Notes: generated by a model not told the origin, from the letters alone. A stretch of DNA of 41,575 nt from Methanobacteriota archaeon (GCA_002702985.1 PADI01000026.1:1-41575), one strand, 5' to 3'; shown: positions 1-8,162, counted from the first letter of the stretch. Numbers and translations are program-made.

Positions 1-82
1 CCTGGCGGGGCTGCTTGTTGTGGTACACCGTGCTGGTGTCCTTCCCGTTCTCCATTAGTACGAAGTATTTCTTCTCACTCAT
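1..82 (-). CDS. Chromosomal protein MC1, N-terminal fragment (cut by window edge)
   Basis: The first 27 codons of a gene that runs off the left edge. The visible protein starts MSEKKYFVLMENG and ends at HNKQPRQ, which matches the start of archaeal MC1, a small monomeric protein that binds and bends DNA and serves as a chromatin protein in some euryarchaea (family knowledge). A GAGGTG ribosome-binding site lies 8 bases upstream (91-96, minus strand). The fragment is about half G+C, clearly richer than its neighbours, and its codons look selected for high expression, as expected of an abundant chromatin protein. Only the first third of the protein is visible, so the rest of the fold cannot be checked. 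Confidence 0.8.
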   Translation of the reverse strand, partial: MSEKKYFVLMENGKDTSTVYHNKQPRQ

Positions 83-140
83 TTGAGTTTCACCTCAAAC
101 TTACCTGCTCCCTTCCTAGGTTATGAATATTTTCCCGAAA
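83..140 (-). promoter_or_regulatory. Putative promoter and leader of the MC1 gene
   Basis: On the minus strand the spacer upstream of MC1 reads CGGGAAAATATTCATAACC (about 122-139), a plausible purine-rich BRE followed by an AT-rich TATA-like box. A start site about 25 bases downstream would give a leader of some 20-25 bases containing the GAGGTG ribosome-binding site. This is from pattern only; no transcript start is known. Confidence 0.4.
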
Positions 141-210
141 ATCGTGATACGTCTCCAAAATAGTGGATTATTGGTGATTTCCGAGGTGTGGATACGTGCG
201 TCGAAATCGA

Positions 211-444
211 CTAAACTTCTGCGCCAGCAAGAGTTTTTGTATTCTGAACTCCTTCTATTTGGCGGATATTTTCCACTACAAATTGAGCTATCAACGCCAT
301 ATCTTCAGCAATTACCTTTGCAATCAAATCATAATCTCCAAACAATAAAGTCGAATCTGCAACTTGATCAAACTTCCCTATCGATTCGTATACTGAAAAC
401 TCGTATCCTGGTTCAACATTAATCAGAACATACCCGGTAGCCAT
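211..444 (-). CDS. Stand-alone Lrp/AsnC ligand-binding (RAM) domain protein
   Basis: A 77-residue protein that is only the alpha-beta effector-binding domain of Lrp/AsnC regulators (RAM/ACT-like fold), with no helix-turn-helix. The pattern is typical: an opening strand YVLINVEPG (residues 5-13), the conserved FGDYDLIAKV turn and strand (35-44) and a closing IEGVQNTKTL (63-72). In the family this domain forms dimers and octamers and binds amino acids; solo copies are common in archaea and may bind ligand or partner with full-length Lrp proteins. It lies 46 bases downstream of the giant surface-protein gene on the same strand and upstream of MC1, so it may be co-transcribed with the former. The start ATG at 444 has no strong ribosome-binding site. 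Family assignment is firm; ligand and target are unknown. Confidence 0.85.
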   Translation of the reverse strand: MATGYVLINVEPGYEFSVYESIGKFDQVADSTLLFGDYDLIAKVIAEDMALIAQFVVENIRQIEGVQNTKTLAGAEV

Positions 445-490
445 ACTATCCGTAGGATGACAACAGAATTGAACCCTTCGTTAATTAAAA

Positions 491-3400
491 TTATTCATTT
501 CGCAATAAATCAACTACATCTTGAGGATCTAATTCTTCATGTTCATTCGGTTCGACTTGAGTTGCATCAAGTACTCCACCGATTTCCCAAGGAGATAATT
601 CAATTTCATTATCTCTTCTAGAAATCCAAACAAATAATGATGAAATAATCAATAATATTGATCCTAAGCCAATAACTATTACAAAAATTCCTCCCTTCGA
701 TGATTTTTCTATATCCTCATCTTCAATTATTTCTACTGGTTCATCTGTAATAGTTCCTGTAATATTCATTGGAGTTTCAGAATTCCATGAATCAAATCTC
801 TTCATGCCATCTTCACAAATTATAGAAATATTTACTTCAACCATTGGACGACTAGGAGTCCATTTCACCAATATTTCGCCTTCTAAACTAGGATTTTGCT
901 CCAAGTATAGTATAGTAGAATTTTTATTTAGAACATCAATGTAACACACAACATTATTCAGATCATCTGCATCTCTAACTTTGAATTCAATCTGAATTTC
1001 TTCACCAACCTTACCGTTACTTGGTGTACTGACATTCAGAATCGAAGGGGGTGGAAAAACAATTCTAACGTCTTCCGTCCAACCAGTAGCTAAACCATCA
1101 ATATCCGATAGTATAATCACAATACTTGCATTTCCTTCAATTAAATCTGTAGGAAGATCAATCGAATACATGTATTCTGAAAAAGGGCATCCTTCTGGAA
1201 TCGATGACGATTGTAATAGAGATTCGCTCCAACCAGATTGACGTAAAGAGGGGCGTACCTGTAATATCGGCCTATGTTCATCTATAGGTACAACTAGAAA
1301 CATGGATTCACCTCTAATAAGTTCAGTACCATTTTCTATCGTGACAGTTTCTCCGTTCAAACACAATACTGCCTCATTAACTGATGGGGGTCGAGTTTCA
1401 ATTGGTACTTGGAAGGTAATCTCGGAAAGGCCTGAATCTGAATCAATTGCAGTAACTCGAATCTCGAGATTCCCAGCAGATAAACCTGAACTAGGTAGAA
1501 GTAGGGGTATCCGTTCTGTTGTTCCATTTCCTAACGTCGAGAAAGGAGCAGTAATAGGGGCCTGCTCAGGCCATGTATATTCTATCTGGCCAACAATTTG
1601 AGAAAGGGGAGAATCTGGATCATTTACAGATACTAATATCGATTCGTTACCAACTCCGAAACCAATCATCGATTCGATATTTTCTCGTTGAAATGATGCT
1701 TGTATTGAAGGAAGGAGATTTTCAACCAATACTGAACGAGTTGAAATAATATTCCCATCTGAATCAGATAAACGTGCTAAAAATGGAGACAAGGGCTCAT
1801 CTAATCCAAGTTCCAAAATAGCTGAATAGCATTGGAAGCGGGAAGAATTATCCTTAGGAAGTACTTGTAATGAAGAAATTTCTCCTCTCTCGAATAAGAA
1901 AATAGGTTGTTCATTAATTGGATTATGATCTACGTCTTCTACACATGCTCTAACATATGTAGGCACACCCCTATACATTCCAAAGGGCGTCCCCGATGGA
2001 AGGATGCTGTCCCCTGCCCAAGATGGGTCATCAGCATTTTGAATATGTATACCATACCAAATTGATGGTGAATCAACTACTTCAAGAATCTCCGATTCAT
2101 TAGCATAATCCATAAGTCCGTCAATATCTGTAATCAAAACAAACAGATCATGCATACCGAGAGATGCATATCCGGGAATGTCAAAGAAAATAGTCCAACG
2201 TATTCCATTACCAGAAGTTGCATTTCCTTCAAAAACCATGGATTCATTAGCCCCATTAATTCTGAAAAACGCAGATTCTACTCCAAATTCATCACTAACA
2301 TCAACCCAGCAAGAAACTGTACTTCCTCTAGGAGCTATAGATGATGAACAATCAATAAGATTGATGCTCGGAGGAGCATTGACTTCTACAATAGTAGAGG
2401 CTATATTGTTACTAATTACTCGTTCACTTAGTAAATAGCCTTGGACAAAAGTACTGGAATTTTGTCTCTGTCCATTATTCGCAATATATCTTACTTGTAA
2501 TTCAACAAATCCCGTAGATTCGGTAACCGTTGGAACATTTATTTCTCTTACTGAACCAGAGTGATCTCCGCTAGGTACTGAAATACTGATATTCGATAAC
2601 ACCCTATTTCCTACTCTTTCTCTTACCTCAATCCATCCATTAGCAGGAGATGGTCCAATATTTGCTAAATCAATTTGAACATCAAACGAAGTTCCAACAG
2701 ATGGCCTAGATGATACCGATACATTACGAATCTCAATATCATGAAGACGATTAGAAAATGGGGACATCTTCGGGTCTCCAACTATCACTCCCATCCAAGA
2801 TAGATATCCATTAGATGCAGTATATGATTCTCCTAAATTATACCCTGAAGCATAAAATGAAGTCAACATATCGGGAGATGAAACAGCAGTAAGATATGGT
2901 TCATACACGTATCCTTTGACTCCTGAAACTCCATCTTCCAGAAGATCTGCCACTAAACTCTGTCCATAATCTGTACCCCATGTGAATGATCTTCCTCCTG
3001 TTGATACTGCGGTTTCAGCTATTGAACCATCTACCCATTGCATGTGGGGGCGTAAAATCATAAGTTCGACATTATCAAGAAAAATGGATCCCTGCCTAGA
3101 TATGTTTTGGATTTCTATTTCTAAAGATATATTCAATTTTGTAGCATTTTCATGAGGACGGAATCGAAATTGGCTATTACCCCATGATGTCGCGATTGTA
3201 TTAGAATTTGAATAATTGGTAGAAAGAAGATTGTCGCTTGAATCAAGACCTTCGACCTTCATCGTCCATTCAGCATTAACTTCTCCAATCAATTGGGCAA
3301 CAGAAGATAATGTCCAAGCATGCCCCATGTTCTCTACACCAATTTGATATTCTTGCCAAATTGTACTAGGTCCTTGCCCACTAGCAGAGAAATATGGACA

Positions 3401-5611
3401 ATCTAAAGCAACTTCTCCATTTACTAAAGTGATTTCAGACGAATTAAGAGCTTGAGTCCAAACCTGTACCTCATCGATCAAACCTGACCAATGAGTATTT
3501 CCAGCTCGATTTACTCCGAATTTGTACAAATCAATTTCATCAATACTGCCGTTAGGAATTGTGATATTACCTACTAATATTCCATCCATATATTGCATCA
3601 ACTTATCTCCATCTTTTGCAACTACAAAGTGAACCCATTCAGATGCACTAACCTGTCCAAAATCATAGGTTCGATTGTGATAAAGTTGCCAAACCCCTGG
3701 TGAAGATCCACTTGTCATAATTTGGAATGAATCAGAATCTCCACCTACATCATTTACAGCAATTACAGATGAATATCTACTCTGACCAGTATGATTTGCC
3801 TTTGCCCAAAGAGATATTGTAAAATCGCCAAGACGGTCATCAACATCTGCTTCCAAAATATCATCAATACCGTCTAAAGAAATACAATTTCCTAGTAAAC
3901 ATGTTTGCCAAGTGGGATTTCCTATCATTGTAAGATTATCTTCCCCTACTAAATCCTCAACTATTGTACCATTGCCTGCTTCAAAGTCCCAATGATGAAC
4001 CAAGACATCACTCCTAACTGGAGAACTCAGCGCTCTAGTAAATGATGTGGACGGAATTACCTGTTTACTTTGATTAGGGCCCTCCCAAGAAACAATATGA
4101 CCGGCTCCCCCACCATGTTCAAAAAATTCTGATCTGAAAATATGCTCTCCCTGTTCTAATTCGATAGAACCACTCACTTCTCTCATACCATGTATTCCGG
4201 AATTATTCACGATTAATTCGTCATTTATCCAAACCAATACTCCATCATCAGCATTGGAGTAAAAGGTCCAATTTCCTGCTTCTGGAATTGTCAAGACTCC
4301 AGAATGCCGAACTGAAAAATAATCTGAGAATCTAGAATCTAATCCTGGCCAAAAGGAATTTGATGATGCATAATTGATATTTAATTCAGAGCGAACATGA
4401 TTTGGTACTCTTCCACTCAAATCAGGCATAAAGGAAGAGTTGTAACTTATTCCTTGATTGTCAAAGTATTCTGCAAGTAATCCATTTGTATTCTCTCCAT
4501 TTGTAGCAGAACATTGTGCTGAATTTACACTCAATCTAGCCGCAGAATTGTCCGAATCATAATCCCACTCTAATGTCTCTCCAGCAGAGAAAGTGGAAGT
4601 AGATGATGACCATGAACGAATCCCAGATGATGATGATCCATCTGGTGTATCAAAGCCATTGTCAGGAAGTTGTTGGTTATTCCAAGTATCATCATTACTA
4701 CCCCATGATGCATACATCATCACGTTACTTTCTCCAGTAACAAAAGTAGAATTCTGATTAAATAAAACTGGCATGCCTAAAGTCTCATTTAGATGACTAT
4801 GCGCTGAGTATAGAGCATCATTCCAGAACTTATATCCTGAACCATTTCTATTTGTAGCTAAATCTAAGACCGTTTGTCCATAAGAACCAAAACTATTGTT
4901 CGCTTTATCTATCAGAGAAATTGCAGTATCAACATCATAACCCGTTAGACGTGTTACTATGTAGAACCCTTGTTCAGAACGACGAAATTCTGGTACAGGT
5001 TCAGAAGAAAATTTAGCATATTCATCTCCATTATCATTTGACCAAGGTCCATATTCATGTTCTCCCCAATAAGATCCATGAATTAACGCTCCAAATTGTC
5101 CCGAATCTATGAGAGCTAGTTCTGAATCAAACGATGCGCGAATGTTAGTACCTCCATTTATTCTTAGTGGTACTCCTTTAGTGGTGACCAAATAATTTAG
5201 ATCACCGAAAAGTCCTCTTTGCTGAATCATTAATCGGATAGGATCAGCAAAATAAGTATCAAATTGATCAGAATTTATTGTTTCACTGGTAGGTGTACTT
5301 TCGTTAGTCAAAAGGAAAATCCGTTCAGGAGGAATCCCTCTAGCAGATGCAAATGCATTTCCTATTAATACACTATCAGTACTACGATTATTTATTATAA
5401 TTGCTACATCGCTATAGTTGACTGAAGTAGAATGATGGAATCCCATCGGAACTGCGACTGTTTCATCATTAACAAAATCAGAATAATTGGGCGAATTTAT
5501 AGAATGAAAAACTGAATCCTCAGAATAAATTGTTGACCATGGTGAAATCAGTAACATGAGAAGAAACAGGATTACACTGGCCCCTCTCATTGGCCACTGG
5601 GGGTCTCGCAT
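491..5611 (-). CDS. Giant membrane-anchored surface protein: TIGR03790-like domain with inserted PA14 and LamG domains
   Basis: About 1706 residues from the ATG at 5611; a TTG at 5641 and an ATG at 5590 are alternatives, the last giving the most compact signal peptide. Order: signal peptide (core ASVILFLLMLLISPW, about 11-25); N-terminal half of a TIGR03790-like domain (about 66-306, with DVAIIINNRSTDSVLIG and LVTTKGVPLRI); a PA14 lectin-like domain (about 376-525, NGLLAEYFDNQG, NADDGVLVWIND); a LamG/concanavalin-like domain (about 536-730, HHWDFEAGNGT to LIDEVQVWTQAL); a further beta-rich stretch; the TIGR03790-like C-half (about 859-951, GVSGVKGYVYEPYL, YLSWMGVIVGDP); several Ig/CARDB-like segments; one transmembrane helix (about 1640-1663), RRD stop-transfer, and a 39-residue acidic cytoplasmic tail. 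Many N-x-S/T sequons suit a glycosylated exterior. PA14 and LamG usually bind glycans. The TIGR03790 function is unknown. A role in polysaccharide or particle attachment is inferred. Confidence 0.85.
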   Translation of the reverse strand: MRDPQWPMRGASVILFLLMLLISPWSTIYSEDSVFHSINSPNYSDFVNDETVAVPMGFHHSTSVNYSDVAIIINNRSTDSVLIGNAFASARGIPPERIFLLTNESTPTSETINSDQFDTYFADPIRLMIQQRGLFGDLNYLVTTKGVPLRINGGTNIRASFDSELALIDSGQFGALIHGSYWGEHEYGPWSNDNGDEYAKFSSEPVPEFRRSEQGFYIVTRLTGYDVDTAISLIDKANNSFGSYGQTVLDLATNRNGSGYKFWNDALYSAHSHLNETLGMPVLFNQNSTFVTGESNVMMYASWGSNDDTWNNQQLPDNGFDTPDGSSSSGIRSWSSSTSTFSAGETLEWDYDSDNSAARLSVNSAQCSATNGENTNGLLAEYFDNQGISYNSSFMPDLSGRVPNHVRSELNINYASSNSFWPGLDSRFSDYFSVRHSGVLTIPEAGNWTFYSNADDGVLVWINDELIVNNSGIHGMREVSGSIELEQGEHIFRSEFFEHGGGAGHIVSWEGPNQSKQVIPSTSFTRALSSPVRSDVLVHHWDFEAGNGTIVEDLVGEDNLTMIGNPTWQTCLLGNCISLDGIDDILEADVDDRLGDFTISLWAKANHTGQSRYSSVIAVNDVGGDSDSFQIMTSGSSPGVWQLYHNRTYDFGQVSASEWVHFVVAKDGDKLMQYMDGILVGNITIPNGSIDEIDLYKFGVNRAGNTHWSGLIDEVQVWTQALNSSEITLVNGEVALDCPYFSASGQGPSTIWQEYQIGVENMGHAWTLSSVAQLIGEVNAEWTMKVEGLDSSDNLLSTNYSNSNTIATSWGNSQFRFRPHENATKLNISLEIEIQNISRQGSIFLDNVELMILRPHMQWVDGSIAETAVSTGGRSFTWGTDYGQSLVADLLEDGVSGVKGYVYEPYLTAVSSPDMLTSFYASGYNLGESYTASNGYLSWMGVIVGDPKMSPFSNRLHDIEIRNVSVSSRPSVGTSFDVQIDLANIGPSPANGWIEVRERVGNRVLSNISISVPSGDHSGSVREINVPTVTESTGFVELQVRYIANNGQRQNSSTFVQGYLLSERVISNNIASTIVEVNAPPSINLIDCSSSIAPRGSTVSCWVDVSDEFGVESAFFRINGANESMVFEGNATSGNGIRWTIFFDIPGYASLGMHDLFVLITDIDGLMDYANESEILEVVDSPSIWYGIHIQNADDPSWAGDSILPSGTPFGMYRGVPTYVRACVEDVDHNPINEQPIFLFERGEISSLQVLPKDNSSRFQCYSAILELGLDEPLSPFLARLSDSDGNIISTRSVLVENLLPSIQASFQRENIESMIGFGVGNESILVSVNDPDSPLSQIVGQIEYTWPEQAPITAPFSTLGNGTTERIPLLLPSSGLSAGNLEIRVTAIDSDSGLSEITFQVPIETRPPSVNEAVLCLNGETVTIENGTELIRGESMFLVVPIDEHRPILQVRPSLRQSGWSESLLQSSSIPEGCPFSEYMYSIDLPTDLIEGNASIVIILSDIDGLATGWTEDVRIVFPPPSILNVSTPSNGKVGEEIQIEFKVRDADDLNNVVCYIDVLNKNSTILYLEQNPSLEGEILVKWTPSRPMVEVNISIICEDGMKRFDSWNSETPMNITGTITDEPVEIIEDEDIEKSSKGGIFVIVIGLGSILLIISSLFVWISRRDNEIELSPWEIGGVLDATQVEPNEHEELDPQDVVDLLRNE

Positions 5612-5641
5612 TGGTGTTGAATGAATCGGGTCCAAAACCAA

Positions 5642-5696
5642 AAAATGTTATTTTCAATGAAACGACTATAACAAATCGCCCTGTCCCGTCAACAAT
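5642..5696. promoter_or_regulatory. Divergent intergenic region between the surface-protein and macro-domain genes
   Basis: The spacer between the outermost possible start of the minus-strand giant gene and the ATG of the macro-domain gene. On the minus strand TTATAGTC (about 5663-5671) is a TATA-like match placed to start transcription near 5641, giving a leader of about 30 bases to the ATG at 5611. No clear plus-strand TATA box was found, and the macro-domain gene has no ribosome-binding site, so it may be read from a leaderless or near-leaderless transcript. Confidence 0.3.
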
Positions 5697-6335
5697 ATGG
5701 ATACGCTCATAGTACGTGATTGCAAGCATGCGCAACTACGTATCTTAATCGGAGATGTGCTCAAAGCAGAATGTGACATCCTAGTGACAGGAGCGAACAA
5801 TAGACTGTCCGGACGAGAAGGAATTGATGCAAAAATTCACAATGCTGCTGGTGATGAACTTAGAGAAGCGTGTTCTCAAATTGCTAGGGGTCAACGTGCT
5901 TTGAATTTGCAACCATGTTCGGTTGGATCGGCTGTATCTACCTCTCCATTTAATCTTCCAGTTCAACATTTAATTCATGTTGTGGGACCCGATTGTCGTC
6001 GTCCTAATCAAGATCTTAATCGTCGTGAACTATTAGAAAAATCATACAATTCAATGTTTGAACAAATTGCATTGAGTAAAATTCGAGGAGTTGTTGCTCT
6101 TGCACCTATCTCTATGGATGTATTTTCATATCCGCATAGGGAAGGAGCAAGGAAAACAATGGAAATTCTTCTTGGAATACTCGATGGTGAAGAAGACCCA
6201 GGGATTGAACGATTACTTTTAGTTACAGATAATTCGAATTTCATAAGTAATATGAAAACTGTTTATCGTGAGACTGAAGATCAGTTTCCTGGTTCAGATT
6301 TAACTAGAGCTTTTAGACGTGGGTTAATTCAGTAA
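5697..6335 (+). CDS. Macro domain protein (ADP-ribose-binding type) with altered loop
   Basis: A 212-residue single-domain macro (Appr-1''-p-processing) protein. Family landmarks in order: LIGDVLKAECDILV (17-30), GANN (32-35, for the usual NAAN), IHNAAGDEL (47-55), a PCSVGSAVST stretch (73-82) equivalent to the usual CPTGEA segment, and LIHVVGP (92-98). Macro domains bind ADP-ribose or its derivatives, and several remove ADP-ribose from proteins, nucleic acids or metabolites. The glycine-rich loop normally reading GGGV is GREGI here (39-43), so substrate or activity may differ. It is transcribed divergently from the giant surface-protein gene and convergently with the RNase H-fold gene, 17 bases away. 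Family assignment is firm; enzymatic activity is not established by the sequence. Confidence 0.8.
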   Translation: MDTLIVRDCKHAQLRILIGDVLKAECDILVTGANNRLSGREGIDAKIHNAAGDELREACSQIARGQRALNLQPCSVGSAVSTSPFNLPVQHLIHVVGPDCRRPNQDLNRRELLEKSYNSMFEQIALSKIRGVVALAPISMDVFSYPHREGARKTMEILLGILDGEEDPGIERLLLVTDNSNFISNMKTVYRETEDQFPGSDLTRAFRRGLIQ

Positions 6336-6352
6336 TTCCAAAAATCAATTTC

Positions 6353-7141
6353 TCATATATTCCCGATAGAATCGTTGAAATCACCAATATGGTGTCTAAT
6401 TGCATCATCCAAGGTTAACCGACCCATAGCAACAGCTCTTGCTAGAGTAGAAGGAATAGTAGTTCGGCCTAGCGAATGTCTTCTACTTCTACGCTGAATA
6501 TCACGAATTTCCCCATTTGTCGGTCGAACTTTTTGTTTTTCATTAATCGTATCTCCTGAAAGATGAGCAATTCTTAATGCAGCAGAGGAGTGAGCATGTC
6601 GAGGTACACCGATGGAGGTTCTCGCTTCATTTACCATCTGAACTGTTAAACCACGAACTACACAAGTATTGATGATCCTATTTGCTATTGTTTTTGAGCC
6701 ATTCCCAACACGAATTATCAATAATTCATGTTCAATAGCTCTTGAAATTCTCATTATACTATCCACAGTATCATCTACTCCTTCAAGTTGGGCCTTTCCA
6801 AGAGTCATTCCATCCCCAACCCATGCGATTCCTGGTCTAGGGCCTGGATCAACTCCGAATGTTAAACTTCGAATTGGTCTTGAATATCTTAGTCGATGAA
6901 TTGCTTGTTCTACTGAATGCCCAACTGCATCTAATGTTACTGCGATCCCAAGAGGATCACCGCTCATTAATACCTCAGATGGAGATCCCATCCATGCTGC
7001 TACATTCGAGGGAACAGGATCAGATGGCAGAATTTGGATACAACGTATTCTTCTATTTTTTAATTCCAATAACAATCTGTAAGCAAGACGGAAATCACTA
7101 GTGCGTACGGCAATGTAACCCACGTGATAACTAATGCACAC
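6353..7141 (-). CDS. Predicted RNase H-fold (RuvX/RuvC-like) protein
   Basis: A 262-residue protein, not confidently named. The centre resembles the RuvX/YqgF and RuvC branch of the RNase H fold: FGVDPGPRPGIAW (95-107, first-strand Asp98), a LIIRVGNG strand (141-148), QMVNEARTS (168-176, with Glu172 where YqgF proteins have DERxST), and AHSSAALRIA (183-192), where the usual Asp two or three residues before AA is replaced by His or Ser. The first 90 residues form a separate alpha-beta region and the last 60 are basic and helical, suited to nucleic-acid binding. Start is GTG at 7141; a second GTG lies six codons in. It is divergent from hjc across a 122-base spacer, so a DNA or RNA processing role is inferred. 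A catalytically weakened or His-using nuclease is possible. Confidence 0.55.
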   Translation of the reverse strand: MCISYHVGYIAVRTSDFRLAYRLLLELKNRRIRCIQILPSDPVPSNVAAWMGSPSEVLMSGDPLGIAVTLDAVGHSVEQAIHRLRYSRPIRSLTFGVDPGPRPGIAWVGDGMTLGKAQLEGVDDTVDSIMRISRAIEHELLIIRVGNGSKTIANRIINTCVVRGLTVQMVNEARTSIGVPRHAHSSAALRIAHLSGDTINEKQKVRPTNGEIRDIQRRSRRHSLGRTTIPSTLARAVAMGRLTLDDAIRHHIGDFNDSIGNI

Positions 7142-7263
7142 CCGAAGGTTTTGAATGTCAGGGTTTGAAACGAAGGTTTGGCATGGTTTTGTGAATTAAA
7201 AAATCGCCTCGAACATTCCATATTCAACCAAAGAGATTAGGTTTGATAGGTTACGCGACAGAT
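7142..7263. promoter_or_regulatory. Divergent spacer between the RNase H-fold gene and hjc
   Basis: A 122-base noncoding spacer. On the plus strand an AT run GAATTAAAAAATC (about 7191-7204) is a possible TATA element for hjc, giving a leader of about 35 bases. No comparable element is clear for the minus-strand gene. No conserved RNA structure or repeat was seen. Confidence 0.3.
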
Positions 7264-7887
7264 ATGGTACAAGGGGCACAATATGAACGTGAACTCCGTC
7301 ATGTACTAGCTGGGCTTCCAGAAGGTGTTCGTGCAGTTACACGTTCATGTTCTGAATCTGAAAGAGCTCAAGCAAGACTTGTGATTGAAAAACCCTTTTT
7401 GGTTGTTAGAGCAGCAGGAAGTGGAATAGAAGGAAGTGGGGATTTACTTGCACTAAGAGGAGACATATGTTTCCCAATAGAAGTTAAAACAAGTAAAGAA
7501 AAGAAATTATATCTAAATGGAAGATTGGCTGAACAATATTCTGCTTTGGAAGATATAGGAAAGAAATGTGGATTAATGCCATTGTACGCCTACCGTCTAA
7601 AAGGAGTTAGAGGAGATTCTTGGCGAATTTTCCGTATCGATACTGGTAAATTGGAGGGAAGGTTGTCAATACTTGCTAGAAGAATTCCAACCTGTCCTTT
7701 AACAAAAAATGGAAGGCCACATTTAATTTGGGATCAAGGATTACCTCTGAATAAATTTCTAGCACTAGTATGTAGAAAAACAGAACAAGAAAGTAAATCA
7801 TTTGAAACCATTCAAGAAAGAATAGTTAGTGAATCAGAAAAATATGATATTAAAACACCTGATTGGATGAAAGGTTTCATTCGTTGA
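7264..7887 (+). CDS. hjc: Holliday-junction resolvase Hjc, extended form
   Basis: A 207-residue Hjc-family nuclease that cuts four-way DNA junctions during recombination (family role). The catalytic set is visible: acidic helix-1 residues (Glu8/Glu10 in YEREL), VVRAAGSG (47-54), Asp60 in GDLLA, and IEVKTS (72-77) with Glu73 and Lys75, forming the E...D...ExK nuclease core. The ATG at 7264 is preferred over an upstream TTG at 7243 because it starts just before the helix that opens Hjc. Two departures from the compact 120-140 residue family norm: about 25 extra residues between helix 1 and VVRAAGSG, and roughly 70-80 additional C-terminal residues with a charged end. Its 3' end overlaps the small minus-strand ORF by 11 bases. 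Family firm; effect of the extensions unknown. Confidence 0.85.
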   Translation: MVQGAQYERELRHVLAGLPEGVRAVTRSCSESERAQARLVIEKPFLVVRAAGSGIEGSGDLLALRGDICFPIEVKTSKEKKLYLNGRLAEQYSALEDIGKKCGLMPLYAYRLKGVRGDSWRIFRIDTGKLEGRLSILARRIPTCPLTKNGRPHLIWDQGLPLNKFLALVCRKTEQESKSFETIQERIVSESEKYDIKTPDWMKGFIR

Positions 7888-8089
7888 TAGAAACAGAAGG
7901 AGAAAGCAACTGTTCTTCCATGAGATTTATTCGTTGGTTAATTTCAGTAATATCTAGCTGAACTTCTTCTAATGATGCTTGTTGAAGTAAACGAACAATT
8001 GAATCAAGATCTCGAACCATAGAATCGATTTTCCTTCGTACCGAAGGAGTGGGCGAGTTATCTCCATCCATGTTATTGCGAGTGACCAT
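7877..8089 (-). CDS. Small helical/coiled-coil protein, unknown function
   Basis: A 70-residue ORF from the ATG at 8089 (alternative ATG at 8071); the frame stays open further upstream, but that part has no protein-like character and overlaps the 5' end of the M50 gene. The predicted protein is almost all helix with heptad-like spacing (IDSMVRDLDSIVRLLQQ and VQLDITEINQRINLMEEQ), suggesting a two-helix hairpin or dimeric coiled coil, and it lacks Cys and membrane segments. It ends 11 bases inside the 3' end of hjc and is divergent from the M50 protease gene. No family was recognised. It fills what would otherwise be an unusually long gap for this gene-dense window, which supports it being real. 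Confidence 0.5.
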   Translation of the reverse strand: MVTRNNMDGDNSPTPSVRRKIDSMVRDLDSIVRLLQQASLEEVQLDITEINQRINLMEEQLLSPSVSINE

Positions 8090-8162
8090 AACATGATGAA
8101 ACCAGCGGTAACAAAACAATGGAGGATTCAAATGAGGTAAAAGATAGGGCACACTAAGAAAT

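Noticed and set aside
123-422. 99-residue plus-strand ORF opposite the Lrp/AsnC-type gene
   Set aside because: It lies antisense to a clear RAM-domain gene, has no family-like pattern and no ribosome-binding site; it is a shadow of that gene.
2178-2438. Plus-strand ORFs inside the giant surface-protein gene
   Set aside because: They are antisense to a continuous 1700-residue frame with recognisable domains and have no independent support.
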